A DNA stretch of 64,000 nt, taken from contig NC_080573.1 of the NCBI RefSeq assembly GCF_029962835.1, positions 39,549,001 through 39,613,000 of the forward strand, in the 5' to 3' direction. Source of the stretch: Magnolia sinica (Eukaryota; Streptophyta; Magnoliopsida; Magnoliales; Magnoliaceae). This document shows positions 11,740 through 22,299 of the stretch, piece after piece (the stretch's first letter is position 1; every line of letters begins with the position of its first letter). Under the pieces are notes generated by a model that had not been told where the DNA came from, made no database searches, and saw only the letters and a list, made by a program, of their open reading frames with translations. The position numbers and the translations under genes are program-made.

Positions 11740-12590
11740 TTTTTCACAAAAGATCTCATCATCTTCATACTTTCTTGGTCTAAAAGTTGCTAGATCCAAG
11801 GAAGGAATTAATTTGTCGCAAAGGAAATACATTGTGGATTTGCTCACAAAGGCAGGTCTTCTTGATACTAAGCCAGTTGATACACTAATGGATTTAAATC
11901 ACAAACTTGTTGGTAATCAAAGAAATGTACTTGAAGACCTAGGAGGTATAGAAGATTGGTCGGGAAACTTATCTATTTAACTATCACTCAGTCAAACATA
12001 TCTTATGTCGTGAGTCTGGTGGGCCAATTTATGAGCTCTCCGAGGGTACCCACATGGATGTGGTTGTTCAGATTCTACAATATCTTGAAGGAGCACTAGG
12101 GCAGGGAATTTTGTACAGACGGAACAATCATCTTTCAATCATAGGTACTTTACTGCAGACTAGGTAAGTTCTTTGGGTGGTCTACTACTAGGTACTGCAC
12201 GTTTGTGGGAGAAAATTTAGTCACATGGAAGAGTAACAAGTAGAGTGTTGTGGCCCGATCAAGCACTAGAGCAGAATATAGAACCATGGCTCATACTTGT
12301 GAGTTAATAGATCAAGAAACTGTTGTAGGAAATGGGTTTGCAATGGATCTATCTATGCAGTTGTTTTGTGATAATTAGGCAACATCCCACACTACAAAGA
12401 ATCCAGTCGATCATGAAAGAACTAAACATATTGAAGCCGACCGTTAATTTATATGTGAGAAAGTGGTGAAATCTCTACACCATATGTCCAATCTCAGGAT
12501 TAACTTGCCAATGTGATCACTAAGGCCCTTCTTCATAGTCAGTTTACACGCATATACTCCAAGCTTAGCATCGACAACATATATGTTTCA
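11740..12590 (+). pseudogene. copia RT end and RNase H
   Basis: Decayed sequence in shifting frames includes ..WKSNK(stop)SVVARSSTRAEYRTMA.., the RNase H signature (canonical WKSKKQSVVARSSAEAEYRAMA), then CDN(stop)ATSHTTKNPVDHERTKHIE. Both stops are TAG in place of an expected CAG. A purine-rich tract (ACTTGAGGGGGAG) follows at 12592-12603, directly before the 3' LTR. Confidence 0.8.
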
Positions 12591-12603
12591 ACTTGAGGGG
12601 GAG

Positions 12604-12907
12604 TGTTACCACAAAAGAATTTGGTCTGTACAGGCCCACCTAATGGATGTGGATGTGGGTTATCCCACTGTATGGCCCACCTAGCTTCTTTCTCTTTTAT
12701 ATTTAATGTTTTTGGTGGGTTAAGACTTGTTTGGACTTTGGAATATAAACATTATTGTCGATGGTATTTTTGTACTTTTTGGTTTTTATTATTACTATAA
12801 AGGGAAAGAGTGGGGAAGTCCAGCCCCAAAATTCTTTTTCCTCTCTTCTCCTAACTCTCTCCTCTCTGTTCTTCTCGTCTCTTTCCCTCTTCAATTTATG
12901 ATTCTAC
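12604..12907 (+). repeat. 3' LTR of the copia element
   Basis: It begins TGTTACCAC right after the polypurine tract and aligns with 7919-8203. It ends at ATGATTCTAC. It is longer at its 5' end than its partner, which has lost part of the first 40 bp. Confidence 0.8.
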
Positions 12908-13227
12908 GGTCCTCAAGAGGCACTAAATCGTCGCAGATTCCCAAATATTTATCTCCTCTTCAACAAAAGTATGCAATATATCGGACATTTTAAATACATC
13001 TTTGAAAGCCAATTCATTCTTTATGTCCAAGTTAAGACCATTAAGATATACCTTTCAAAAAAAAAAGTTAGGAACATTAAGATATCTTTTTAAAATTGTC
13101 TTCATACTCAGGAAACCCTTCCCATGATGTCAAGGTATAGAATTTCTCGGTGTATTCATTCGTTGATTTATTCCATTGACATATATTGTTATATCTTTGA
13201 TTAAGATCATGGGCATAAATCGCAGAT

Positions 13228-13810
13228 AGTGTTTTAAATAGCCTACGCTATGTAGCATGTAACCTACGCTATGTAGCATGTAGCCTACACTACATAGCGT
13301 AGCTTGACCTTAACACTACGTAACTCATGAAAATAGCTTAGGTCGCGTGTAGCCTACGCTACATGAAAATTTGCATACGCTACACACTACGTAGCTCACA
13401 TTACAAGTTATCTTTTATTACGACATTAAAATCAATTAATGTGTACAATGATTTGTTACATTTTTCTATTAAAAGAAAAGTTAATCTTTTCAATACTTTT
13501 AGTAAAAAATAATGCAAGTAAAACTATTAAATCAGTTTTGTTACTCTTTATTTACCTTTATACTTAATGATTACCCTTTCCTGTTACTTTTAAGTTGTGT
13601 TTGGTTGCGCCAAATATCATGAAATTTTGTTAAATTTCATTATTAATCAGTCTAATTTGGTGAATATAATGAAATTGGTGCAACCGAGTGCAACTTTGAT
13701 GAAAAATCTAGAAGTAGCGTGTAGCTTACGCTAAAGCTATGTAGCTTACGCCTCATGCTTCAGAGTCGTGAACGCTATGCTACATGCTATTCGCTATTTA
13801 AAAACATTGA
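13228..13810. mobile_element. MITE with CTACGCTA subterminal repeats (hAT-like)
   Basis: The left end AGTGTTTTAAATAGCC and the right end GCTATTTAAAAACATTGA are inverted repeats. Multiple TAGCCTACGCTATGTAGC-type units lie inward of the left end and inverted versions near the right end (TAGCTTACGC, GAACGCTATGC). A weak 8-bp target duplication can be read (TCGCAGAT at 13220-13227, TCACGGAT at 13811-13818, 6 of 8 identical). A small second inverted repeat (GTTTGGTTGCGCCAA near 13600 and TTGGTGCAACCGAG near 13675) is nested inside. Confidence 0.65.
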
Positions 13811-14155
13811 TCACGGATAAGAATTTACTTTTTAATTTCTCCATCTTCTCACAAGAAGTTATTTCCCCTTACCTTGACGAATTCGTTGGATTTGGAGATT
13901 GTCCCACCACACTAACACATGATCGGAAACTTCATGATTGGCATGGTGGGACTAGCAATAGGAGGGGGCCAATAATAATTTTCTTCTCCATTTCGTTCAA
14001 ATTTTCCTGCCATCATCGTATTCAATCTCCTTCCTTATCTAGGCTTAAGACTATCAATGAGTATGCAAAACATCCACTAGTGGAGTTTCAATACATATAC
14101 ATATATATCGGGTCATGAGCTAGTGGTACTGGTACCACAATAAGCTCATGGATTG

Positions 14156-14289
14156 TGGGACACATGATGTGTGCAAGAAATTCAACCCATGCATCAAATG
14201 CGCCACCTCAAGAACCCCCAGGGTCCCACATGATGTGTGCAAGAAATTCAACCCGTGCATCAAATGCGCCACCTCAAGAACCCCTAGGG
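14156..14289. repeat. 66-bp tandem duplication, two copies
   Basis: The unit from ACATGATGTGTGCAAGAAAT to AAGAACCCC(C/T)AGGG occurs twice with a 66-bp offset (14161 and 14227) and only a few differences. It produces matching repeated peptides on both strands, which are artefacts. Similar text also surrounds it, so this is a local duplication of phrase-type repeat DNA. Confidence 0.8.
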
Positions 14290-14689
14290 CCCATATATCA
14301 AGTTGATCCAAAATTCAGGCAAGCCACGACATGGGGAACAAGTTGCAAGGGGACATTCACCATTAATTTGCATGGGAGGCCCATGTTGTGTTGTATATAA
14401 AATACAAGTTCATAACCTTCTATAGATTGAATGAAAGGTCCGGCCAAAAGCTAGAAGGTTTTGCAACTCAAAAGAGCTTGAAAATCAAGGGTGGGTGTCC
14501 TGTCCCAACTTGTTCCCCGTGTTGTGGCCCACCTGAGTAATGGATGGAGTTGACTTTTAGGTTGTGGGGTTTTATTGAGGTGACAAATCTAATTGCCAAG
14601 ATGGATGTTAAATATACATCATGTGGACCTGACATCAGCCCAATACAACTGTGGCTTACGGTGGTACCAGAACCACTAGACTGCCCCCC

Positions 14690-14812
14690 TCCCCAAGAAG
14701 TCATCAAGTCTTTTCTTACTACCTCCACCCACATCCTTTTGGGCTTCCCCTTGCCCTTTTAGAGACTTCAACTTGCACCAACTCACTCCTAACCAGCACA
14801 ATTCTAGGTCTC
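14690..14812 (-). pseudogene. LINE 3' end fragment, minus strand
   Basis: The minus strand reads ..VRSELVQVEVSKRARGSPK.. (across a frame change) then MWVEVVRKDLMTSW. This is the same C-terminal LINE motif as at 18714-19090 (ELVQVEASKMARRMPRRTWVEVVRKDLM). It is a short dead fragment of the same family in the opposite orientation. Confidence 0.65.
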
Positions 14813-14994
14813 TATTGCACATGACACAACGATTACATAAAACTCCATAGGCACATCTCCATTTCTTACACCTACGCAACATCATTCTCAATCTCTCCAC
14901 TCTGACAAGTTACTCACATGGTATTGATACCAAGCTATTACTGGCCCAAATGCTACATCCAACCCATCCAACAAGTTCACCGCACCACAATGTG

Positions 14995-15033
14995 CGCCCC
15001 CCCCCCCCCCCAAAAAAAAAAAAAAAAAAAAAA
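14995..15033. repeat. Homopolymer junction, poly-C then poly-A
   Basis: About 16 C are followed directly by about 22 A. This will be error-prone in assembly; the true lengths may differ. Confidence 0.9.
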
Positions 15034-15911
15034 CAATTCAAGTGGTTTGGTCCATGTGGATGTGGTGTATGTATGACATCCAACCCGATCAATATATGCA
15101 CCCCACCACATTGATAGGAGACCCTAAAAATCGAGCAAATCAATCATAAGGTCAGCCCCACCACCAGAATTTGGAAGTTTGTAGGCAATTTTGCATTTGT
15201 TCTATGGCGTGGGCCATTGATGGTTGGATCACCCTAATTTTAGAGATGCCTAGCAATCTTGGCATGGTGCACATATTGTACATGTTGGATATCATACATT
15301 CACTCATGGGCCACACAATAGTTAGGTACCAACATTAATAGCAGCGGTACCGGGAACTGCCATGTGGCATGAGAAAACTGTGTGTGTGGGGGCAGAGTAG
15401 GGTGTGTATGGCATCCAATCAGTCCAGAAAAGTCAACCAACTCTGAAAATAGGAAGGTCCAAAATCAGGTCGATCCAACCATAAGGCGTGCCATCATGTG
15501 AATTTGTAGGTTTTAGGGCAGTTGTCTATTGTTTTCCATGGTGTAGCCCACCTGATGTTCAACATCCTATAGAATTAGACAAAACATTACAAGCATGCAA
15601 TATCATGTCATCAACACAAAACATCAGACAACAAGCTAGCTATTTTTACAGCCAAACTACTTGCTTCCCTAAGCAAGTTTGTCTTTGTTTTCACAAGACA
15701 ATACCATAAAAATGCTAAGCTCAGTCACATTTAACATTTGAATGCTGCAAAAGTTATCCAAAATTATGATAGTTGAGCAAGAGAGCAACTAACCACAAAT
15801 GATAACGTGGTTACACATATTCAAAAGTAGAGCAACTAACCAAATAAATAATGAACTTAATAAACTGAAAATTTGAAGTATCTTAATGTTGTTACTGTGC
15901 AGACAAAATAC

Positions 15912-16317
15912 CTTGTTGTTCATCTCTTCCAAGCTAAAGAAGCCAAGTGCCTTGGGGTAATCAAAGACCATCGTACCAAAGTCCTTTGTGTTTATACCCA
16001 TTTCCAAAAAGAAATTCACCCGGGAGAGCATTTCCTCCATGGAGAAAGACAACAATTGTGGGCAACGACTGACAATGAACCCCATCCAAACCCTCCTAAC
16101 TCCATTGTTCTCAAGATATATAACCAATTCTTCCAATTCTTCTGGCCTGTGCTTTAAGACACCACTGGCCTTTGTAAGCACATAACCGAGGAATCTTCCC
16201 TTAACATAGATCGATTTCAGCCACTCAATCAAGCCTCTTATCGACCCAAGATCTCGTGGAGTCATGCATATGAGCTTCCCGATCTGTGGGTATGTCAAAG
16301 AATTATGCTTCAACCAC
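15912..16317 (-). CDS. MTERF2: mTERF-family protein, exon 2
   Basis: Exon 2 starts at 16317 after GATTAG (minus strand) and ends at 15912 (AAG|GTATTT). It begins with one base completing the Arg codon CG|G from exon 1, giving ..NVIPLIRWLKHNSLTY, and is then open for 135 codons in phase 0. It encodes several mTERF repeats. Visible blocks are RWLKHNSLTYPQIGKLI, WLKSIYVKGRFLGYVL, NNGVRRVWMGFIVSRCPQLL, and GINTKDFGTMVFDYPKALGF. The P.LL and FDYP positions are typical mTERF leucine/proline signatures. An alternative acceptor 34 nt upstream would put the frame out of phase, so the GATTAG site is preferred. No defects are seen. Confidence 0.85.
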
Positions 16318-16409
16318 CTAATCATTGCCAGAATCAAGACAATATCATTTTCTGTAATCTTTCAATAGAGAAGGGAGGAAGTGTGAGGAGCTGAATTGCA
16401 GTTGATTAC
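16318..16409 (-). other. mTERF gene, intron 1 (92 nt)
   Basis: The donor is ATCCG|GTAATC (16409) and the acceptor is CAATGATTAG|G (16318). The length is typical of a short plant intron. The choice is forced by phase: exon 1 leaves two bases of a codon and this acceptor supplies the third. Confidence 0.75.
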
Positions 16410-17131
16410 CGGATCAGGGGAATGACATTGGAGTTTTGTATGACGATCTTCACCCGGGCATCAAAAGTGGAATGGGAGAATTCAGGGAGTTGCTTCATTG
16501 ATGCAGCTGTGACCATGACATGGTCGATGAAATCAGGCAAGCGGGAGATAACGTTAGAGGAGTAAGTTATGCTGAACTTGGAACCTCTCATGAGTTGTTT
16601 CAAGATGTCCACTATGGCATTGCGTCGGATTTCTAGAGCCCGCATCAGGATCTTACTGTCAATGTCGCCGTCATCGTTGTCTCTTTGGTTGAAGAGAGGG
16701 AGAGGAGAGGTTTTGTCAGGGGCCAATTTAATAGAGCCAGGGAACTGAGGAATTCTTCTGTTGCTGCTGCTAAGGCTAGTGAGTGTAGAGAGTTGCAGCA
16801 TCTTATCATCTTGGTCTGGATTTTGTGATGCATCCGGGTCTTGAAGAGGTTGAAGGTGGTGTTCTTGGTGTTGGGAGAGGAGAAGGGCAGCGGACTTGGA
16901 GTTGTGCTTACGGAATAGATCATGTTGTTGCTCCTGTGCTTCTCCTCTTCTATTCTCATTATTACAGATGTTGACAATGTAGTGTTGGTGAGTAGAGGAG
17001 CCGAGTTTTGGAGAGGACTTGAGGCGTGGGATGAGAATTGAAGGATGGAGTGGAAATGGATTGCTGTTTCTTGGATTGGATATGGGGAGTATGGAGAGCT
17101 GTTGCTGCTGCTGACACGACACCACCCTCAT
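16410..17131 (-). CDS. MTERF2: mTERF-family protein, exon 1 with probable organellar targeting peptide
   Basis: This is the first coding exon of a mitochondrial transcription termination factor family protein, which binds organellar nucleic acids and affects plastid or mitochondrial gene expression. The ATG at 17131 is preceded in frame by TAG (TAG ATT GAT ATG), so it is the real start. The first 60 residues are rich in Ser, Pro, Gln and basic residues and poor in acidic ones, as in a transit peptide. A low-complexity linker follows. The conserved part begins at about residue 170 (ALEIRRNAIVDILKQLM, SRLPDFIDHVMVTAASMKQL, then QNSNVIPLIR). This conserved run resembles Arabidopsis EMB2219/mTERF2, an embryo-essential plastid protein, from memory. 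The exon ends with CG of an Arg codon. Confidence 0.85.
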
Positions 17132-18713
17132 ATCAATCTATTCCTCATGGAAAGGAAATGCACACATTGTAAGTTACTAGTGCACAGGGAAAAAAAAGGA
17201 CCATTTGGCAGCACATCTATAGGAAACATGCAACATGGCCCTTGTGGCGGATATCCTTTCAATGGAAACACTTGGCCCCACCATGAAGATCACCTTGCAC
17301 AAAAATGAGGCCACACTGTTCTAATCAATGGACACCCGACGGTCAAACTCTGCATACAATTACGGCCCACTTAGTGATATCAGCCTAATTCTCAACAAGG
17401 GTGATCTCCATATTGGGGTGTACTGCTGCAATGATATGGATGTCCTGTGGAAATTCAGCAGATTTCAAGGACTTCCGATTGGGAAAACATCATGTAGCAA
17501 TCGATAGAACAGTGGAACAGTGGTGGCTAGAGTAATGTGGTAGTCAACCACCATATTTCAAGTTGTGTTGTCCCACCCACCAAACAAATGGAATCCATGT
17601 ATTGTAATCTAGACTGTTGAAATTGCATGCATGTTTATGCCCCAAGATTTTCATAGGTCGAATGCTCTTAACCATCTAAATTCTCTTGTTAAATTGTGAC
17701 TGCAGACCATTCTATTTTCTACCATCCATTTGATAAGCCACCAATCATATGGTTTGGATCATCTTATCAGCGTGATTTCAGGTAGTGTTGTGGATGGTTT
17801 GGGTTGACATGCGCAACTGTCACTTGTGTGATGGACGAGACACCACAAACTTAAAATAAAAAAGTGAACAGTAGCAAATACCTGTATCATACACATGTCT
17901 ACCTTTTTTAGTCTTTTATTAAAGAACCACCCTTCTAGCTGTACAACCAAAAAAAAAACTCCCTCTACTTACCGTATTTGTGAATAACCCCATAACTTTA
18001 TATATTTGTACAAAAGAAAACCTGCAGTTAAATTCTTTCCATACATGGGTCAGGACAAGAAGACGCTATTACTTTTGAGTTGCTAGCAACTGTAGATGAT
18101 GACTTTACACCTGATGCATACATTACACAGTATTTTGGTGCTTTAATGAATGCAAAGTATAGCTAACGTGGCATGTGCATATGGGATTTTTTGCACATAG
18201 TGGGGCCCACTTGATTTTTTTTTTGCATCCGGCTGGCCCCACTTGATGTTTTGCATACAGTGCACTTGGGTGGACCCACCTAATGTGCCAGCCTGGCATG
18301 TACCACGTGGCCCCCCTGATGATGATTCTTCTAGAAAAGCAAGCTGATCCACTCACTAGATGGGCCACACTCATAGGCAAAGTTAAAGTATCCATTTGTC
18401 CATTAATCCCAACAGCATGGTCCATATGATGAGCAGACCAGCCTAATTTTTGTGACAGGTGGGCTTCATGTTTGGACCAAAAAACTCTAAATAAAAATGG
18501 CAAAACAGCAATTAATGTGGTTGCGAGGAATCCACAGTGGCCCACCAAATTAACATTCCTGATCACAAGATGTGTTTGCTTCGCCTAACAGACCAGGAAA
18601 CTCTAGCTTTCTATTCCCATCAAATTTCTGGTAACAAAGAAGCAATTCGCAGTGGCACACTAGCACATGTGTGGAATAGAATGTTGGGCAGTTAAGGAAC
18701 AAAATGCTCATAA
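17132..18713. other. Upstream of the mTERF gene; no gene seen
   Basis: This must hold the mTERF promoter and 5' UTR, but no clear TATA box or telo-box was picked out. The rest is AT-rich single-copy-looking sequence with GGGCCCACTTGAT and GGCCCACC phrases (18200-18560). The longer minus-strand open frame at 18123-18566 is translated repeat DNA. Confidence 0.5.
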
Positions 18714-19090
18714 CATGAATGTAGCTGAAATGATGAGGATGTTGAGATGGATGAGTGGCAAGACAAAGAAGCATAGGATTAGATATTAATGCATTTGAGG
18801 GAATTTAGGAGGAACACCAATAAGTAATAAGATGAGGGAAAGTAGACGTAGATGATTTGGTCATGTGCAACAGAGACCAGGAACTACACCAGTTAGGAGT
18901 GAGTTGGTGCAAGTTGAAGCCTCTAAAATGGCAAGGAGAATGCCTAGAAGGACATGGGTAGAGGTAGTAAGAAAAGACTTGATGCCCTGTGGTCTTACTG
19001 AAGTTATGGCCCTTGAGAGAGTGGAATGGTAGAATAAATTTGTGTAGCCGACTCCAATTAGTTGGGATAAGGCTAGATGATGATGATATT
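18714..19090 (+). pseudogene. LINE (L1-type) 3' end, truncated and dead
   Basis: The plus strand reads MNVAEMMRMLRWMSGKTKKH, then after two stops KMRESRRRWFGHVQQRPG, then ELVQVEASKMARRMPRRTWV and EVVRKDLMPCGLTEVMALER. These are the well-known C-terminal motifs of plant LINE reverse transcriptases. The fragment ends in a GATGATGATGAT run, as many plant LINE tails do. It is 5'-truncated: no endonuclease or RT core is seen. Confidence 0.85.
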
Positions 19091-19618
19091 TTTTCAACCA
19101 TTAATTTTTTAACGGGCCACTCATCAACTGGAAAAACCCATCAAGATTCCTTGGCACAATACTCAAGCCAGTCAACTCATTAAATGTGCCACACATATAC
19201 AGTGGATATAGCCATATGTCATTTTTTAAAACCTCTAATTTTCTTAAAGTGTGAACCATCTAATAAGTGGGCCAACCTGATTTTGAGTCACGGAATGTTC
19301 ACGATGAGTCCAACTTACAGTGTGGACTAGATTTGCATGCATGTTCCATGTGGCACACGTGGATTTTCGGTTCACTAATCAGGTGGGGGTCACAATGAAC
19401 ATGTCCATCAAGTGGGCCACATGGGTAGGTAGCATGCAAACAATCATTCTTTATTAACATTCATTTTTCTAGTACACATGGCCCACCTGATGATTGACTA
19501 GCCTGAATTTGGAGGTTTATTTTTCTCATAAACTTGTTGTGCCCGTTTACTTTCTATGCTAGAAAAATCAGACTTGGGCATTACCCATGGGCCTAAATTT
19601 AAAACACAAGCCCGCTCA

Positions 19619-20258
19619 TGGCATTTGGCAGCGCAGATTGGAGGGTATTCCAAATACGAGGGATTTCAAATCCTCACTTTTGGTGAGTTTCACAATCCCT
19701 CTCTTTTGCCTGGATTACCAATCATCTCCCTTTTTTGCTCATTTTTAAAGGCAAGAGAGTCACATGTGCAACATATATGTCGCTAGGCTACTAATCTATT
19801 ATACACATGGTCAGTTGATGACAACCCAAAACAATCAGATATCAACTACATCACTAAAATTACAACAATAAAATGATCTGAGCAGTCCAAAAATTGGTCA
19901 TGTAAATCAACGGTTAAAAATTGTTGGTTAGTCGCTCGATTGTGATCCTATGCTTGTGGCCCATCCGAAGCTCGGAATTTAATCATTTTTTGCCAAAGTA
20001 TATATTTCAATGGGCTTATTACAATCATTGTGTCAAACATCACATATATATACTGATTAACGATATCGAAGTTGATATAGTAGTTAAATTCAAAGTCCTG
20101 TAAATATACTACATAGTTTAAATGCATGGCTATTTTGTATAATAGGGGATTCCGAATCCAGGGTGCGAAACACAATCGGAGTATTCCAAATCCAGGGTAT
20201 TCCGAATCCATGGGATTGCCAATCCAGGTATTCTGAATCTAATTTGCCAAACAAGGCC
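19619..20258. mobile_element. Harbinger-like MITE (copy 1 of a family also at 42173-42723)
   Basis: The left end GGCATTTGGCAGCGCAGATT and the right end GAATCTAATTTGCCAAACAAGGCC are inverted repeats. Interior blocks such as CTTGTGGCCCATCCGA and TTGCCAAAGTATATATTTCA are inverted matches to the element at 42173-42723 (TCGGATGGGCCACAAG, TGAAATATATACTTTGC), so the two are copies of one family in opposite orientation. Both ends have repeated GGATTCGGAATACC-like words. Confidence 0.6.
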
Positions 20259-20809
20259 AGTGGAATTGGAAGTATTTGAAATACACATTTTTGGTGTGTT
20301 TGGAAATCTCAGGGTTTTGCTGTGATTTTGATTCCAATTGATACAAAATACAAGCTCCCAAACAAGCCCTTAAGAAAATTGAATCATAAGTTACCAAGGA
20401 TTGAAAATCGGTTACTATGAATCATTCACCACCGAAACCGGGTTGTGTCGCCCGATATCAGCAGTCTTGGGCCTGTCGATGTTGCCTCTTCAGTTTTTAA
20501 CCGCTCATTTTCAGCATACAATCCAGCATAGAGTCCAGGCATGCACGCCCACATTAGATACTCGACAAGTCATCCAGACCATTGGTCCCATGTGACCCTT
20601 TTTTCTGAAAACTGTCCAAACAGGACGGTTAGGACAGTTTGGATTGATACGCACCATGGATTGAGAGCTCTCATTGCCTGACGAAGCCATTCATCAGGCG
20701 AGCGCCAGTGTTATGATCGTAGCCCATTTACATTGAGGGACCCAGCAGGTGGATGGTGGATTGAGTGCATGGGTCCCGCAAATAATTTCCAAAATCTATA
20801 GGGAGAGTA

Positions 20810-20838
20810 AAATAAAAAATAAAATAAAATAAAATAAA
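20810..20838. repeat. AAAAT microsatellite
   Basis: About six units of AAAAT. On the minus strand it lies just inside a candidate intron (donor at 20848). Confidence 0.9.
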
Positions 20839-20848
20839 AACCACTTAC

Positions 20849-20970
20849 CTCTGGCAGCTGCTGCTGCTTCAACTTCTTCCTCTTGAGTGGAAGACGGAAT
20901 GCGAGAGCAGAACAGGATTGATGTGAGAGAGAGAGACAAGCGTGTGGTTCGGCCGTCTGGGCTTTCGAAA
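20849..20970 (-). other. Candidate first exon, minus strand (speculative)
   Basis: Read on the minus strand, the segment ends in CTGCCAGAG|GTAAGT, a near-consensus plant 5' splice site, preceded by Gln/Ala-codon repeats (CAGCAGCAGCTG). Two frames are open up to the splice site, one acidic then alanine-rich, the other Lys/Gln-rich, but neither has a convincing ATG. It could be a 5' UTR exon or chance. No following exon was recognised to the left. A MITE sits just upstream at 20983. Confidence 0.25.
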
Positions 20971-20982
20971 GGGGGTTGCAGG

Positions 20983-21503
20983 GGAAATCGGATTGCGTAC
21001 TGAGTTACTCATCACGCTCTTATCGTACTGAGTAAACTCAGTTGAGCCCACCTTAAATGTATGTGGTCTATCTACACCGTCCATCCGTTTTTCCATATAA
21101 ATTAATGGGTTGATATCCAAAGATCAAGTAGATCATACCACAGGAAACAGTGGGGATAATGATTTTCACCGTTGAAATATTTCTAAGCCCTACAGTGATG
21201 TTTAATTGTCATCCAACCTGTTCTTAAGATCATACAAACATGGATGAAGGAAAAACACAAACATAATCTTGATACAAAACTTCTATAGCACCCAATAATT
21301 TTTCAATTGTAGACGTTCAATTCAACTGTCTCTTGTGGTGTGGTCCATTTAAATATTCCATATGTTTCATTTTCAGGGTCAAGCCTAAAATTATCTGATA
21401 AAATTGATGGAAGGAGCGGATCAGATATATAAATCAATATGGACCTCACAAAGTTTGCTCAGTACGCTAAGCGAGTGAGTTACTCACTGCCCAATCCGCT
21501 TCC
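20983..21503. mobile_element. Foldback MITE of the GCGGATT family with target duplication
   Basis: The left end GGAAATCGGATTGCGTACTG and the right end (inverted) GGAAGCGGATTGGGCAGTGA are inverted repeats that extend inward over much of the ~520-bp element, so the two halves can form a long imperfect hairpin. GTTGCAGGGG occurs on both sides (20975-20984 and 21504-21513). The target duplication is 8-10 bp, depending on how the shared GG is assigned. Inside are ATCTACACCGTCCATCCG and CACCACAGGAAACAGTGGGG-type phrases. Termini and duplication length suggest a Mutator- or hAT-type MITE. Confidence 0.7.
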
Positions 21504-21513
21504 GTTGCAGGGG

Positions 21514-22299
21514 CATCCACGTGTATCGAGTCGTATACATCCACACGCAGAAACACGTGCAAGCATGAAATACATGTTAAGATCTGAATGTTCCGTTGCA
21601 CTAGGAATAACGCTTAGAACTTATTCGTATAAATTTGGATAACTTCACTCTTCAGGTGGGCCACACCATACAGAGTAAATTGAACGTTAATTTTTAGCCA
21701 ATCATTTGTTTTGATACGTTGTAACCACTTGAGGTGTGACATGACCTGATTTTCACGGGAGAAGAGCAACACCGCGTAGATCATGTGATGGAAAGCTCAG
21801 ATCTCACACGCGTGTCAAAATGCGACATATACCATATGGATCCATACGGATCCACGATCCACGTGTACCATCTTCCTTCGAATAAGATTAAAATAGACAT
21901 TTGCACTCAACCAGCTGGTGTTAATTCAAAAGCCAGCCGCACCCAGGTACTGTCTGATTTTTTATTAATCATGGTTAGAAATAAAAAATAAAAGAAGACT
22001 AATAATTACTTTTTCGATGTGAATATTTGAGATGAAAATTTGGAGAGGTTTTTACCTTGAACTTTGGTTTGAAAATAACCTTAATCCTATTAATTTAAAT
22101 ATGTAGACCCTACCATGATGTGTGTGACTTATCCACATTGACTATCTATTTTACCAACAAATTTTAAAACATAAGTAAAAAAATGAGATAGATCTAAAGT
22201 TCAAGATAACCGCACCTCAAGAAAACACGTTCCTAAAGATGTCTACTGTTGAAAACTATTTTCTCCCTGGGGCTCATAGTGACATTTATTTGTCATCCA
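21514..22299. other. No gene seen
   Basis: AT-rich sequence with short open frames only. A partial copy of the foldback phrase family runs through about 22050-22300 (ACCCTACCATGATGTGTGTG and similar). Confidence 0.5.

Larger units (their letters stand above)
7919..12907 (+). mobile_element. Ty1/copia LTR-retrotransposon, full-length but inactive
   Basis: Two related LTRs bracket gag, protease, integrase, reverse transcriptase and RNase H remnants in the normal copia order on the plus strand. The total is about 5 kb. The LTRs differ by many substitutions and indels (about 285 and 304 bp), so the insertion is old. A degraded primer-binding site follows the 5' LTR and a purine tract precedes the 3' LTR. 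All ORFs carry stops or frameshifts. It lies antisense to the mTERF gene inside intron 2. Confidence 0.85.
541..15911 (-). other. mTERF gene, intron 2 (15,371 bp, packed with transposable elements)
   Basis: The donor is AAG|GTATTT at 15911 and the acceptor is TTCAG at 541 (minus strand). The protein sequence on either side is contiguous, so this is one intron. It contains, left to right, a decayed minus-strand Ty3/gypsy element (about 1.35-6.3 kb) with a nested LTR, a GTAACGG-rich repeat, a plus-strand Ty1/copia element (7919-12907), a hAT-like MITE (13228-13810), a 66-bp tandem duplication, a LINE fragment and phrase-type repeats. No other host exon was recognised inside it. Confidence 0.8.

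Noticed and set aside
15873-16185. Plus-strand open frames opposite mTERF exon 2
   Set aside because: These are antisense shadows of the conserved exon.
16318-16351. Alternative mTERF exon 2 start after ATTACAG at 16352
   Set aside because: It would leave the exon 1/exon 2 junction out of phase; GATTAG at 16318 restores phase and family sequence.
16645-16977. 110-residue minus-strand frame overlapping mTERF exon 1
   Set aside because: It is an alternative frame of the mTERF coding exon, whose main frame has conserved downstream exons.
18123-18566. 147-residue minus-strand open frame
   Set aside because: It runs through GGGCCCAC-type repeat DNA and has no recognisable motif.
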